A DNA stretch of 64,000 nucleotides. Origin: Rhodospirillales bacterium. Lineage in GTDB: Bacteria; Pseudomonadota; Alphaproteobacteria; Rhodospirillales; Casp-alpha2. A program made the position numbers and the translations under genes. Below, one piece after another: positions 27,424 to 35,857 of this stretch (positions are counted from its first letter, which is position 1; every line of letters starts with the position of its first letter). The stretch lies in contig JAEPQO010000005.1 in assembly GCA_017640505.1 (NCBI GenBank), forward strand, positions 186,001 to 250,000, read 5' to 3'. The notes beneath the pieces are model-generated. The model ran no database searches. It was given only the letters and a program-made list of their open reading frames with translations, and was not told where the DNA came from.

Positions 27424-29642
27424 TTGCCGGCATTAAGACTCGCGAGCGCCGGCGTCTCGTCGAAGATCGTATCGATCTGATCCATACCACGGCGCATTTC
27501 CGAACGCAGGAACTCGATCCGACGGGTCGGGCTGCCTATGTCCGAATTCGGGAAGTTCTCCGCCCAGGCGTCAAGCTTGACACTCAGGGCGCACAGCATG
27601 CCGCCGAGCGAAACGTGGTAGCTGCTGATCAGCTTCCGCACTTTCTCGAAGTTCTCGGCGGTCATGTTTTCCCACAGGTTCTCGGTGCTCTGGGCGAAGC
27701 TTTCCAGGCGGCCGGTGACGAAGATGAACGAGCGCCGTGTCTCCTTCCTGCGATCCTCGAACTCCCAATCCGGTTCCGGCATTTCTGCGATCGACACGAT
27801 CAGCGGAATCTGCCTGCCTTCCCGCGTTACACCGACAATCTCGCGCCCGACCTGGATTTCGAAACCGCCGTCACCGCCGGCCGCCCGGCGTGACAGAGCC
27901 AGATAATGCTCAATGTCGTACTCGGGAAGAATATCGGTAATGTTGAGTTCACCGAATGCATGGTGGTCGTAGCCGAACAGGCGGCTTCCGGCAGGGTTAA
28001 ACGATTCGACTTTGCCGTCTTCCGATACGATCAGAATGGCGTTGCTGATCGCCTGAAAAATCACACTGATCTTGTTCTCGGTCGCTTTCTGAAGGGCGAC
28101 AGCGTATTTCTCGTCGGTGATGTCGCTGTACATGCCGACGTAATGCTTCACGCGCCCCGTATTGTCTTTCAGGGGAGAGACGACGCCCCGAATCCACCAA
28201 TGGCGGCCGTCGGCCAGGCGGTCATCGAACTCGCCTTCCCAGGTCTTGCCCACGGCCAATCGATTCCATATCTCGTCACATGCCTCCTGGCTGATGAAAC
28301 GCTGGTCGAGCAGCGGCGAAATCCGGCCGTAAAGATCGTTTGTCGGCTTTCCGGCCAACTTGCAGAACTGCGGGTTCGCATACTCCACGCGCCCGACGGT
28401 ATCCGTAATCTGGATCGAGATCGGGCTTTGTTCGATGGCACGTGTCAGTTTTTCGATTTCCGCTTTGCTCTCTCGTTCAACGGTAAGATCACGTACCGTG
28501 ACGACGGCACCGAATGGCTGATCGGCATTGAAGATCGGTGTGTTGTCGAACTGTAGATATACGCTGGCGCCGTCGCTTCCTCGGACAAAGCTTTTCTCGA
28601 ACTGGAAAAATTCTCCCTGCCGCTGGCGGGCGCATAATGGGCAATCTTCGGCACTCGTTTCGCCGTGCTGGTCAAGATTGTGGAACCGCTGATGTGCGGA
28701 CTGACCGAAGAACTGCGCTTCCGACCTGCCAAGCATCTGGACCAGCGGCGGGTTCGTGGATTTGATCAAGCCATCCGAATCGATAAGGCACACCCCGTCA
28801 CCAATATGGTCCAGGATCAGCTTCATCAGGTTACGCTCGTCGCGCAAAAGTTCGAGGACCTTGTTCAGCCATGACAGGTCCCGGACAACGGTTTGGATTG
28901 CCTTGCGGTCACGCCAGACCGTCAGACAGCTGACGATCTCGGCATCGAATGAATGTCCGGACAGGGACTCCACGGCCTCGTTGGACGTGCATACCTTGCG
29001 CCCTCCCTTGGTCAGCGTATCGATGCGTGCCTGTGCGTGGTGGGTATCCACAAACACCTTATCGGCCTCACGCCCAATGAGGGTCAGACCGGTCTCCACC
29101 TCGAACATCCGCTCCGCCGCCGGGTTGGCGAAAACGATCTTGTTGTCCTGCTCGATCAGGAACGCATCCGGCATGGACTCCAGAAGCTTGCGATACTGAT
29201 ATTCCCGTTCCGGCGCCAACCCCCGTGCGCCGTGGGATTCAGTCACATCGCAAAGAATGCCCTTGGTGACGAACTCCCGCTCCGTTTCCCTTACCAGCCC
29301 GGATAGCTCGCGCACCCAGACGTACTCGTCGTCCTTACCCCGCAGCCGATATTCGACATCCAACCCTTTGCCGTTGGTATGGGCTGCCATGCGCCTCGAT
29401 ACGACGTGGCTTCTGTCGTCCGGATGGATGTGTGATGGCCAAAGCTGAAGATCCAACCATTCATCATGGTCATACCCGAAGAATTCATCCCCCTCGAAGC
29501 TGACGTCGATGAATTTGGAAGCTTTGACGTCGTACTCCCAGGCAATCGCGCCGAGAATACGCATGACGGATTCAGGCCCTTCGAACAATGTGCCGCCGGG
29601 CCGGATTTTCTGCTTGGGTGCCGATTTCTTCGTTTTCGCCAT
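27420..29642 (-). CDS. Multi-PAS sensor protein without recognisable output domain
   Basis: Cytoplasmic protein of 740 residues starting MAKTKKSAPKQ. Five PAS units can be read: ~15-130 (PAS_3 type, AWEYDVKASKF then IHPDDR and YVWVRELSG), ~140-260 (LLESMPDAFLIEQDN), ~265-395 (ILDHIGDGVCLIDSDG, with a Cys pair DCPLCARQ), ~405-525 (AIEQSPISIQITDT), and ~530-650 (IFQAISNAILIVSEDG). After these are ~90 helical residues but no H-box, HATPase, GGDEF, EAL or methyl-accepting motif. It is therefore a sensor that must signal through a partner, most simply the overlapping downstream protein. The start at 29642 avoids a poor-quality 37-residue extension. Confidence 0.85.
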   Translation of the reverse strand: MAKTKKSAPKQKIRPGGTLFEGPESVMRILGAIAWEYDVKASKFIDVSFEGDEFFGYDHDEWLDLQLWPSHIHPDDRSHVVSRRMAAHTNGKGLDVEYRLRGKDDEYVWVRELSGLVRETEREFVTKGILCDVTESHGARGLAPEREYQYRKLLESMPDAFLIEQDNKIVFANPAAERMFEVETGLTLIGREADKVFVDTHHAQARIDTLTKGGRKVCTSNEAVESLSGHSFDAEIVSCLTVWRDRKAIQTVVRDLSWLNKVLELLRDERNLMKLILDHIGDGVCLIDSDGLIKSTNPPLVQMLGRSEAQFFGQSAHQRFHNLDQHGETSAEDCPLCARQRQGEFFQFEKSFVRGSDGASVYLQFDNTPIFNADQPFGAVVTVRDLTVERESKAEIEKLTRAIEQSPISIQITDTVGRVEYANPQFCKLAGKPTNDLYGRISPLLDQRFISQEACDEIWNRLAVGKTWEGEFDDRLADGRHWWIRGVVSPLKDNTGRVKHYVGMYSDITDEKYAVALQKATENKISVIFQAISNAILIVSEDGKVESFNPAGSRLFGYDHHAFGELNITDILPEYDIEHYLALSRRAAGGDGGFEIQVGREIVGVTREGRQIPLIVSIAEMPEPDWEFEDRRKETRRSFIFVTGRLESFAQSTENLWENMTAENFEKVRKLISSYHVSLGGMLCALSVKLDAWAENFPNSDIGSPTRRIEFLRSEMRRGMDQIDTIFDETPALASLNAGK

Positions 29643-29985
29643 GGCCTGGGCCGATATCCACTCCCACCGGTTCAATTGAGAACCTGAACACGTTCGATAC
29701 CGGTAATATGAACCGAAATGGTGCCCGGGTACACACCCGAGCACCATCGGCATTCGAGGGAAAGAGCGACCTTATATCTGCGCCGCGGTCGAAATCAGCA
29801 ATTCCGAGACACCCGCCCAATCCGATTACATACATTTACAAAACGGCATCCGCCGAAAATCGCCAACTTACAAATTTACCATACCGTGCGAGGTGAGGAA
29901 CAAGGCGGCGCGGCGTACACGCGACATACGGCAATGCCCGGCGCCACGGAAAATCCAGATTTGCCAACATGCGCAAAGAGGCATC
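29643..29985. other. Intergenic region between divergent PAS gene and GAF fragment
   Basis: 343 bases without a convincing gene. It should hold the promoter for the PAS operon (leftward) and for the GAF fragment (rightward). The stretch 29,825-29,880 is AT-rich, but I see no clear hexamer pair, tRNA or repeat. Confidence 0.5.
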
Positions 29986-30280
29986 ATGACCGAAGACATC
30001 GACCGGATTGCCGAAAACAACCAAGCCCTGAACACGCTTCTTGGCGAGGCCGTAAAGCCGGTCCCCCTGAACGATATCCTCGGAAACTGTCTGGATGTGC
30101 TGCTGACGCTGAGCTGGCTCGCATTCCTGCCGAAGGCCGGTGTGTTTCTGACCAGGACTGACGCCGCCGGCGATATGGAACTGGAACTCGTCGCAGAACG
30201 CAATATGGATGCCGAAATCAAGGCGCAATGCAGCAAGGTCAAGTTCGGCCAATGTCTCTGCGGGCGCGCCGCCGAACTCC
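29986..30280 (+). pseudogene. GAF-type sensor protein, N-terminal fragment
   Basis: About 97 codons starting MTEDIDRIAENNQALNTLLG. They read into a GAF-like domain (FLPKAGVFLTRTD, LVAERNMDAEIKAQC, FGQCLCGRAAEL). The domain is cut just after the conserved G-CLCG-A segment; downstream the same frame is meaningless, while the next frame reads as the end of a response-regulator receiver. This is a second deletion-type joint in the same signalling cluster. Confidence 0.7.
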
Positions 30281-30604
30281 GAAAAGAACACCATCCCGAT
30301 CGTCGCCCTTACCGCCGATGCCATGGAGGAGAACAGGAAGGGGTTCTACGAAGCGGGCATGGACGCGGTCGTCATCAAGCCGATCGATATCGCCCTGCTG
30401 GCTTCAACGATCAACATGGCGCTCGGCGAGAAAATCAATGTGCCCGTCGGCAAACCGAACAAGGCGCCCGCGGCGAAGACATCCCCAGCCGCCCAAAGCG
30501 CCCCCGGAGCCACCGCCGCTGTGAACGAGTTTCTGCGCCAGATCGGCGTCTCTACGGATCTGGTTACCGAAGACCTGCCGCCTGCCAACAGAAAGCCGAT
30601 CTGA
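30275..30604 (+). pseudogene. Response-regulator receiver, C-terminal fragment
   Basis: NSEKNTIPIVALTADAMEEN then DAVVIKPIDIALLASTINMAL is the second half of a receiver, with the conserved Thr (ALTADAM) and Lys (IKP). It is followed by a Pro/Ala-rich linker and a short tail ending PPANRKPI. The first half with the phosphoacceptor Asp is absent, replaced by the GAF fragment in another frame. The style resembles receivers at the end of hybrid histidine kinases. It is probably not functional unless a frameshift joins it to the GAF part. Confidence 0.7.
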
Positions 30605-30664
30605 CGCGATACAACACACCCGGTGCAAAGTGACATACGCCGCGGTGCGGTCTATAAATCCACT

Positions 30665-31036
30665 ATGAAAGCGGGCAACAAGACGACCGGTGCGCGGTTG
30701 CGCATCGTGCTGAAACCGGGGGTCGCCATAGGCCCCGGCAAAGCCGACATCTTGGCCGGCATTCGAGAGACCGGTTCGATCGCCGCTGCCGGACGCCGCA
30801 TGGGCATGAGCTACAAGCGCGCGTGGACACTCGTTGAAGCCATGAACACTTTCTTCGATGAGCCCATGGTCGAAACGAGCAGGGGCGGCAATGCCCGTGG
30901 CGGTGCTTCCCTGACACCGACCGGTGAGAAAGTGCTCGATAGCTACCGTCATATGGAATCCCTTACCAATAAGGCGATCGGCAAGGAGATGACGAAGCTC
31001 CGGACCGCTCTCCCCAATATATCCAATCGGAAATAG
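30665..31036 (+). CDS. ModE-type winged-helix transcriptional regulator
   Basis: A 123-residue DNA-binding protein matching only the N-terminal LysR-like winged helix of ModE: AIGPGKADILAGIRETGSIAAAGRRMGMSYKRAWTLVEAMN is the helix-turn-helix, then GGASLTPTGEKVLDSYRHME. The molybdate-binding Mop domains of full ModE are missing, as is common for the short alphaproteobacterial form. Start 30665 (MKAGNKT) avoids a 14-residue extension. It lies 57 bases before modA on the same strand and likely controls it in response to molybdenum status. Confidence 0.85.
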   Translation: MKAGNKTTGARLRIVLKPGVAIGPGKADILAGIRETGSIAAAGRRMGMSYKRAWTLVEAMNTFFDEPMVETSRGGNARGGASLTPTGEKVLDSYRHMESLTNKAIGKEMTKLRTALPNISNRK

Positions 31037-31093
31037 CGGTTGAACCGGCACCGCTGCGCCGATATGTTCAGATGAATATTTCGGAGTGCCGCC

Positions 31094-31852
31094 GTGCCGA
31101 AAACCGCCAATTTCCGCCTCGCGGGCGCTGCTATTTTCTTATTGACGGTGCTCGTCCGACCTGCAGCAGCAGACGATGCACATATCGCCGTGGCCGCCAA
31201 TTTCGCCGACGCCGCACGTGACATCGGACGTCTGTTCAGCGATCAGACTCGGCATCGGGCCGTGTTCAGCTTCGCCTCGACCGGCACGCTTTATACGCAG
31301 ATTAGTCAAGGTGCACCATTCGATGCATTCCTTGCAGCCGATCATGAACGCCCGCAAAAAGCAGTGCATGAAGGCCTTGCCGTATCGGGAAGTGAATTTA
31401 CGTACGCGATCGGGAAAATTGCTCTGTATTCGCGCAATCCCGATCTCGTGTCCGGGCCAGAAATCCTGACGCTTCGACAATTCGACAGAATTGCACTGGC
31501 CAACCCCGTCACCGCGCCTTATGGCGCCGCGGCGGTCCAGGCAATGCGTAAGATGGAGGTGCTCGATGCGCTCTCACCCAATTTCGTATACGGCAACAAC
31601 ATTGCCCAGACATTCCAGTTCGTCGAAACGGGCAACGCGGAATTGGGTTTCGTGGCCCAGTCCCAGCTGGTGAACCGCACGGGCGGTTCAATGTGGGAAG
31701 TGCCACAGGACCTTTATCAACCGATCCGACAGGACGCCGTGCTCCTCAAACACGGCAGCGGCAATCCGGCGGCGGAGGCGTTTCTTCACCTCCTGAAAAG
31801 TGCGGCGGTCCGGACGGTTCTCGCCAAGTACGGTTACGGATCAAGCGAGTAA
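31094..31852 (+). CDS. modA: Molybdate ABC transporter substrate-binding protein
   Basis: Periplasmic molybdate/tungstate-binding protein of about 252 residues. A signal peptide ([20 protein letters not shown], cleaved near AAADD) is followed by the ModA landmarks [40 protein letters not shown] and [10 protein letters not shown]. The oxyanion ligands come from the Ser/Ala-rich loops at these sites. Start is the GTG at 31094 with GGAG upstream. It is the first transport gene, 13 bases before modB. Confidence 0.93.
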   Translation: MPKTANFRLAGAAIFLLTVLVRPAAADDAHIAVAANFADAARDIGRLFSDQTRHRAVFSFASTGTLYTQISQGAPFDAFLAADHERPQKAVHEGLAVSGSEFTYAIGKIALYSRNPDLVSGPEILTLRQFDRIALANPVTAPYGAAAVQAMRKMEVLDALSPNFVYGNNIAQTFQFVETGNAELGFVAQSQLVNRTGGSMWEVPQDLYQPIRQDAVLLKHGSGNPAAEAFLHLLKSAAVRTVLAKYGYGSSE

Positions 31853-31865
31853 GGCGGCACCGATT

Positions 31866-32549
31866 ATGCTGGATTTCGCCGAACTCTGGTCCCCGATCCG
31901 TCTTACGATTGCATTGGCCACCGTCACCACGGTCGCGCTGCTCATCATCGGCACACCAATCGCCTGGTGGCTTGCACGGTCCAGATCGAGGTTCAAGGAA
32001 ATCGTGGCGACCGTGGTGGCGCTCCCGCTGGTTCTACCGCCCACGGTGCTGGGTTTCTATCTGCTGGTCGCCCTGGGACCGGACGGGCCGGGCGGCATGA
32101 TCGCCGGCCTCTACGGCGCCCGTTCGCTCGCGTTTACATTCGAGGGCCTGGTTATCGGCTCTGTGTTCTATTCCATGCCCTTCGTCGTACAGCCGATCCG
32201 CAATGCTTTCGAAGCCATCGGCGACCGGCCGTTCGAGGTCGCGGCAACACTTCGTGCTTCGCCGTGGGATGCCTTCTGGTCGGTTGCATTGCCGCTGGCA
32301 CGGCCCGGATTCGTCACCGGCGCCGTGCTCGGATTTGCTCACACGGTGGGCGAGTTCGGAGTCGTCCTGATGATCGGCGGCAATATTCCCGGTGAAACGC
32401 GTGTCCTCTCCGTCGCAATTTATGATTACGTCGAAACCCTGCAATGGACCAAGGCGCACATCCTCGCGGGCGGCATGCTCGTTTTCGCCTTCGTTGTCAT
32501 ATTCTCCATGACACTGCTGCAAAGACGCTTTGCGAGGGCCGGGAAATGA
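31866..32549 (+). CDS. modB: Molybdate ABC transporter permease
   Basis: Inner-membrane permease of 227 residues starting [15 protein letters not shown]. It has the usual five helices, the family stretch [21 protein letters not shown] and the ATPase-docking loop [43 protein letters not shown] is a ModB hallmark. Its stop overlaps the start of modC (ATGA at 32546-32549). Confidence 0.93.
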   Translation: MLDFAELWSPIRLTIALATVTTVALLIIGTPIAWWLARSRSRFKEIVATVVALPLVLPPTVLGFYLLVALGPDGPGGMIAGLYGARSLAFTFEGLVIGSVFYSMPFVVQPIRNAFEAIGDRPFEVAATLRASPWDAFWSVALPLARPGFVTGAVLGFAHTVGEFGVVLMIGGNIPGETRVLSVAIYDYVETLQWTKAHILAGGMLVFAFVVIFSMTLLQRRFARAGK

Positions 32550-33661
32550 CGCCGGGCGCAACCATCGACGCTGCATTTGCAGGCCGCCTCGGCGGGTTCG
32601 ACCTTGATGTCGCGTTCACCGCCCCGGCGACCGGGATCACGGCCGTCTTCGGCCAGTCCGGCTGCGGCAAGACCAGTGTCCTCCGTTGCGTCGCCGGTCT
32701 GACCCGACTGCCCGGGCGGCTCAGGGTCGGCGGAAATGTCTGGCAGGATGACTATTCCGGGATGTTCCTGAAGCCTTACCGGCGCCCGGTCGGCTACGTT
32801 TTCCAGGAAGCGAGCCTGTTCCCTCACCTCTCCGTTCGCGGCAACCTGACGTACGGTGCCCGGCGAACGACGAACGGCGGCGCCAACGGGCTCGTGTTCG
32901 ACGACGTTGTCGAACTGCTGGGCATCGGGCCCTTGCTCGACCGTGCGCCGGACGCCCTTTCCGGCGGCGAACGTCAGCGCGTCGCGATTGGCCGCGCACT
33001 CTTGGCACGTCCCAGCCTGTTGCTGATGGACGAGCCCTTGGCAGCCCTTGACCGCTTTGCGAAAGAGGAAATCCTCCCATATCTCGAAGCCCTTCAGGAC
33101 ACCCTCGCGCTGCCGGTGCTTTACGTCAGTCACGACATGTCCGAAGTTGCCCGCCTGGCCTCGCACATGATCGTTCTCAACAAAGGACGCAAGGTCGCGG
33201 AAGGTGAAGTCGGCGGCGTGCTGGAACGGCTAGATCTGCACCCGGCGACGGGCCGCTTCGAGGCCGGTGTTATCGTCTCCGCCCGTGTCGTCAATCACGA
33301 CGACGATCTCAAGATCACGCACGCAAGCCTGTACGGGCAGCCGATCGATATTCCGCTGGTCGATGCCGGCCCGGATCATGAGATCCGGCTGCGCATCCGC
33401 GCGCGCGACGTGTCGCTTGCGACCGAGCGACCGAAGGGGATCAGCATCCGCAACGTCATCGCCGGGACCGTTGCCGAGATCAACGAAGAGAAGAATACCG
33501 CGTATGCGGAAACGCTCGTCGATATCGGCGGCGCGCGCATCCGCGCACGGATCACACGCGCCTCCGTGAGGGACCTGAGCCTGACTCCGGGCAGCCGCGT
33601 TTACGCCCTGATTAAGGCAATCACATTCGATCGGCGCGCCTACGCCGGCGAGCTGCGCTGA
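32546..33661 (+). CDS. modC: Molybdate ABC transporter ATP-binding protein
   Basis: ATPase of 371 residues. It has Walker [10 protein letters not shown] (about residue 37), signature LSGGERQRV, Walker [13 protein letters not shown] and switch His in YVSHDMSE. The C-terminal third is a TOBE/Mop domain ([22 protein letters not shown]) that binds molybdate and can gate the transporter. Starts inside the stop of modB, so translation is coupled. It closes the mod operon. Confidence 0.94.
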   Translation: MTPGATIDAAFAGRLGGFDLDVAFTAPATGITAVFGQSGCGKTSVLRCVAGLTRLPGRLRVGGNVWQDDYSGMFLKPYRRPVGYVFQEASLFPHLSVRGNLTYGARRTTNGGANGLVFDDVVELLGIGPLLDRAPDALSGGERQRVAIGRALLARPSLLLMDEPLAALDRFAKEEILPYLEALQDTLALPVLYVSHDMSEVARLASHMIVLNKGRKVAEGEVGGVLERLDLHPATGRFEAGVIVSARVVNHDDDLKITHASLYGQPIDIPLVDAGPDHEIRLRIRARDVSLATERPKGISIRNVIAGTVAEINEEKNTAYAETLVDIGGARIRARITRASVRDLSLTPGSRVYALIKAITFDRRAYAGELR

Positions 33662-33777
33662 TTTCAAGCAGATAATGTCCCGCAGGCGCGCGGCCTTTGG
33701 TTGTCGTGCTATAACGGTTTATCAACCACCTGCCTTTACCTTGTGACGCTTTCGCCGTGCGCTGGAGTGAGTTTCTC

Positions 33778-33924
33778 GTGACAAAATCGACCGTCGTCAT
33801 CGATCAGGAAGCGAAGAAGACATTCGAGACGAACCTCAATGCCTTCAAACTTTACAATCCACACCTTTACGAACCGCTGCGAACACAGGTTGAGCGAAAA
33901 TCCGCTGCAACCGTCATCGCCTAA
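33778..33924 (+). CDS. Possible 48-aa ORF, maybe the truncated head of a DUF115/MAF-type protein
   Basis: GTG start at 33778 with GGAG about 10 bases upstream, then VTKSTVVIDQEAKKTFETNL and NAFKLYNPHLYEPLRTQVER, ending in TAA at 33924. The N-L-x-A-x-K-x-Y-N-P-x-L-Y-E pattern recalls the opening of DUF115 (motility accessory factor) proteins, but everything after it is missing. It stops just before the tRNA terminator. It may be a remnant or a real microprotein; weakly supported. Confidence 0.3.
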   Translation: MTKSTVVIDQEAKKTFETNLNAFKLYNPHLYEPLRTQVERKSAATVIA

Positions 33925-33931
33925 AACGACA

Positions 33932-33956
33932 AAACCCCGGCGCAATGCCGGGGTTT
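33932..33956 (-). terminator. Terminator of the split tRNA-Met gene
   Basis: AAACCCCGG (33932-33940) and CCGGGGTTT (33948-33956) form a perfect stem with a 7-base loop. Read on the minus strand it follows the tRNA 3' end by 7 bases and runs into TTTTG, so it terminates tRNA transcription. Its presence shows that DNA to the left is native chromosome. Confidence 0.75.
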
Positions 33957-33963
33957 GACGTGT

Positions 33964-34008
33964 TGGTTGCGGGAGCAGGATTTGAACCTGCGACCTTCAG
34001 GTTATGAG
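33964..34008 (-). tRNA. 3' half of tRNA-Met(CAU), attachment-site scar
   Basis: Read on the minus strand, 34,008 to 33,964 gives the anticodon loop CTCATAA, the anticodon-stem 3' strand, the variable loop, a full T-arm (CAGG TTCAAAT CCTG), the acceptor strand and CCA. This matches the 3' half of an initiator-type tRNA-Met. To the right of 34,008 the expected 5' half is absent and unrelated DNA begins. This is the usual result of tyrosine-integrase insertion at the anticodon loop. The complete tRNA should be restored at the other end of the element, beyond this window. Confidence 0.85.
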
Positions 34009-34142
34009 ACGATTCTTGGTTTGTTCTCACGGCTTCGAATGATTACGCAGAAATGCGCTAACTTGTTGATATTACTTGATAATATGACGGACTGGGCTTC
34101 TAGTGGTTTCGAACCAACGCGCGGTGACTTTCGCCCTCATGC

Positions 34143-34161
34143 GTCCATGGTGAGTCCATGG
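34143..34161. repeat. Direct repeat near the attachment site, possible integrase arm site
   Basis: GTCCATGG occurs at 34143-34150 and again at 34154-34161, an 11-base period, i.e. one helical turn, between the tRNA scar and the integrase gene. Arm-type sites of tyrosine integrases often look like this. Seen once here, so the role is speculative. Confidence 0.3.
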
Positions 34162-34220
34162 ATTATCGGCGGGTCGCAGCGAGTTAATCGAAACCATCTC
34201 GCGAAGGAGGCCCCTGCTCC

Positions 34221-35375
34221 ATGCCCAAGATCACCAAACGCCTTGTCGAGTCCGCCGAAGTCCGAGACAAGGACTACATCATTTTCGACAGCGAAATCCC
34301 CGGCTTCGGCGCTCGCATTTTGCCCAGCGGCAAACGCTCTTATCTGGTCCAATATCGCATCGGTCGGAAATTCCGACGCATGAGCCTCGGCCTCCACGGC
34401 ATCCTTACGACTGAAAAAGCGCGCGGAGAAGCAATCAAGGTTCTCGGCCGAGTGAAGGATGGTGACGATCCGGCGGGTGCCCGAGAGAAAGCCCGGAACG
34501 AACTCACCATCGACGACCTCTGCCGACGTGTCATCGACGAGCATGCTGCCCAGCATTGCAAACCCGGCACGGTCGTCGGCTACCGCTATTACGCCAAGGC
34601 CTATATCCGGAGCCGGATCGGCCACCTGCGCGTCGGCGAAGTCGAGCGCTCGGACATTGCTAAGTTCCATCACGACCTCCGCCACACGCCGATCCAGGCC
34701 AATCGGTGCCTCCAATTTTTGTCCAAGGCGTTCAACCTGGCTGAGGTCTGGGGACTGCGCACTGACGGCACCAATCCCTGCCGGCACATCAAGAAATACC
34801 CCGAGAAGAAACGAGAGCGCTATCTGACCAAGGATGAACTTGCACGGCTTGGAGAGGTACTGCGGCAATCTGAACAGGAGGGCATTGAGAGCCAATCGGC
34901 CATCAATGCCCTGCGCCTTCTGATTTTCACCGGGTGCCGATTGTCCGAGATCATGACCCTCAAGTGGGATTATGTCGATTTTGAGGGCTCGGCGCTCCAC
35001 CTGCCTGATTCCAAGACCGGCGCGAAGACCGTCCATATCGGCGCACCAGCACTGCAGGTGCTCAGCAAGATCGAACGGATCGAAGACAACCCCTGGGTCA
35101 TCACTGGGAAAAATCCAGGAGCCCATCTCACCGACCTCCAGCCTCCCTGGCGGCGTATTCGCAAGCGGGCTGGCATTGCAGATGTGCGCATTCACGACCT
35201 TCGCCACACTTTCGCTTCAACCGCCGTGTCGGCTGGCCATGGGCTTCCGATGATCGGCAAACTGCTCGGTCACACGCAAGTTCAGACCACGGCGCGCTAC
35301 GCCCACCTCGCGGCCGATCCCGTGAAACTGGCGGCCAACGCCGTCGCTGGTTTCCTACAAGATGCACTTGGGTGA
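34221..35375 (+). CDS. Tyrosine-type site-specific integrase
   Basis: Recombinase of 384 residues that inserts and excises the element at tRNA-Met. The N-terminal ~90 residues are the DUF4102-like domain (FDSEIPGFGARILPSGKRSY); the SAM-like core-binding domain covers ~95-190; the catalytic domain is ~205-370. Catalytic residues are visible: R240 (GCRLSEI), H325-x-x-R328 (HDLRH), a further His in LLGHTQ and nucleophile Y360 (ARYAHL). GGAGG precedes the ATG. It starts 212 bases from the tRNA scar and reads away from it, the standard layout. Confidence 0.95.
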   Translation: MPKITKRLVESAEVRDKDYIIFDSEIPGFGARILPSGKRSYLVQYRIGRKFRRMSLGLHGILTTEKARGEAIKVLGRVKDGDDPAGAREKARNELTIDDLCRRVIDEHAAQHCKPGTVVGYRYYAKAYIRSRIGHLRVGEVERSDIAKFHHDLRHTPIQANRCLQFLSKAFNLAEVWGLRTDGTNPCRHIKKYPEKKRERYLTKDELARLGEVLRQSEQEGIESQSAINALRLLIFTGCRLSEIMTLKWDYVDFEGSALHLPDSKTGAKTVHIGAPALQVLSKIERIEDNPWVITGKNPGAHLTDLQPPWRRIRKRAGIADVRIHDLRHTFASTAVSAGHGLPMIGKLLGHTQVQTTARYAHLAADPVKLAANAVAGFLQDALG

Positions 35376-35422
35376 CTTCTTCTACTTTACACGACGACCG
35401 ATAAGTCGGTCGACAGCGATAA

Positions 35423-35435
35423 TTACAATATGTAA
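35423..35435. promoter_or_regulatory. Palindrome upstream of XRE gene, candidate operator
   Basis: TTACA-ATA-TGTAA is a perfect 13-base inverted repeat ending 13 bases before the XRE start codon. A close relative (TACA-CTA-TGTA) lies upstream of the serine recombinase gene. Both are followed by AAxTATT. The shared motif suggests both promoters are bound by the same XRE protein. Confidence 0.5.
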
Positions 35436-35448
35436 AGTATTTCAGACC

Positions 35449-35727
35449 ATGCCTCGATCACGCAACGACGACGAACAGATTCAAATCGGCGCTCGCCTGA
35501 AGGCGGCAAGGCTGGCGCTTGGGCTGAGCCAAAAAGACCTTTACGAAGCCATCGGCGTTAAGGCTGCCGCCTGGAATCACTGGGAAAGTGGGAAGCGCAT
35601 GCCAGATCCCTTGGCCATGGCCGAGCTTTACCGACTGCACGGCGTGACCATGGAATGGATCTATGCGGGAGACCCTAAAGGGCTCCCCTTCGGTGTCGCT
35701 CAAACGATTCTCAAAGCCGCGTCGTGA
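35449..35727 (+). CDS. XRE-family helix-turn-helix regulator
   Basis: A 92-residue protein that is essentially one Cro/CI-type HTH: IGARLKAARLALGLSQKDLYEAIGVKAAAWNHWESGKRMPDPLAMAEL. The short C-terminal part (YRLHGVTMEWIYAGDPKGLP) is the common phage-type ending. I start at the ATG at 35449; the longer frame overlaps the integrase stop and crosses the palindrome. Probably a repressor of its own promoter and of the recombinase gene downstream. Confidence 0.88.
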   Translation: MPRSRNDDEQIQIGARLKAARLALGLSQKDLYEAIGVKAAAWNHWESGKRMPDPLAMAELYRLHGVTMEWIYAGDPKGLPFGVAQTILKAAS

Positions 35728-35797
35728 TTTTCGACCCCTCAAGGAAGAGAAGCCGCTGAAAACACTCACACCCCCCTATTCTTTGGGCTTGTAATTA

Positions 35798-35808
35798 TAC
35801 ACTATGTA
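35798..35808. promoter_or_regulatory. Second copy of the XRE-type palindrome, upstream of the recombinase
   Basis: TACA-CTA-TGTA inverted repeat, 49 bases before the GTG of the serine recombinase gene, in an AT-rich stretch unlike its neighbours. It shares TACAxTATGTAAAxTATT with the site before the XRE gene. Confidence 0.45.
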
Positions 35809-35857
35809 AAATATTGTTGATCCCCGTCCGACGTCATCCATTTTAGGCGGGGTTACC

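Noticed and set aside
33955-34383. Open frame reading LREQDLNLRPSGYE and onward
   Set aside because: This is the well-known false protein made by translating the 3' half of a tRNA; it runs over the attachment scar and intergenic DNA.
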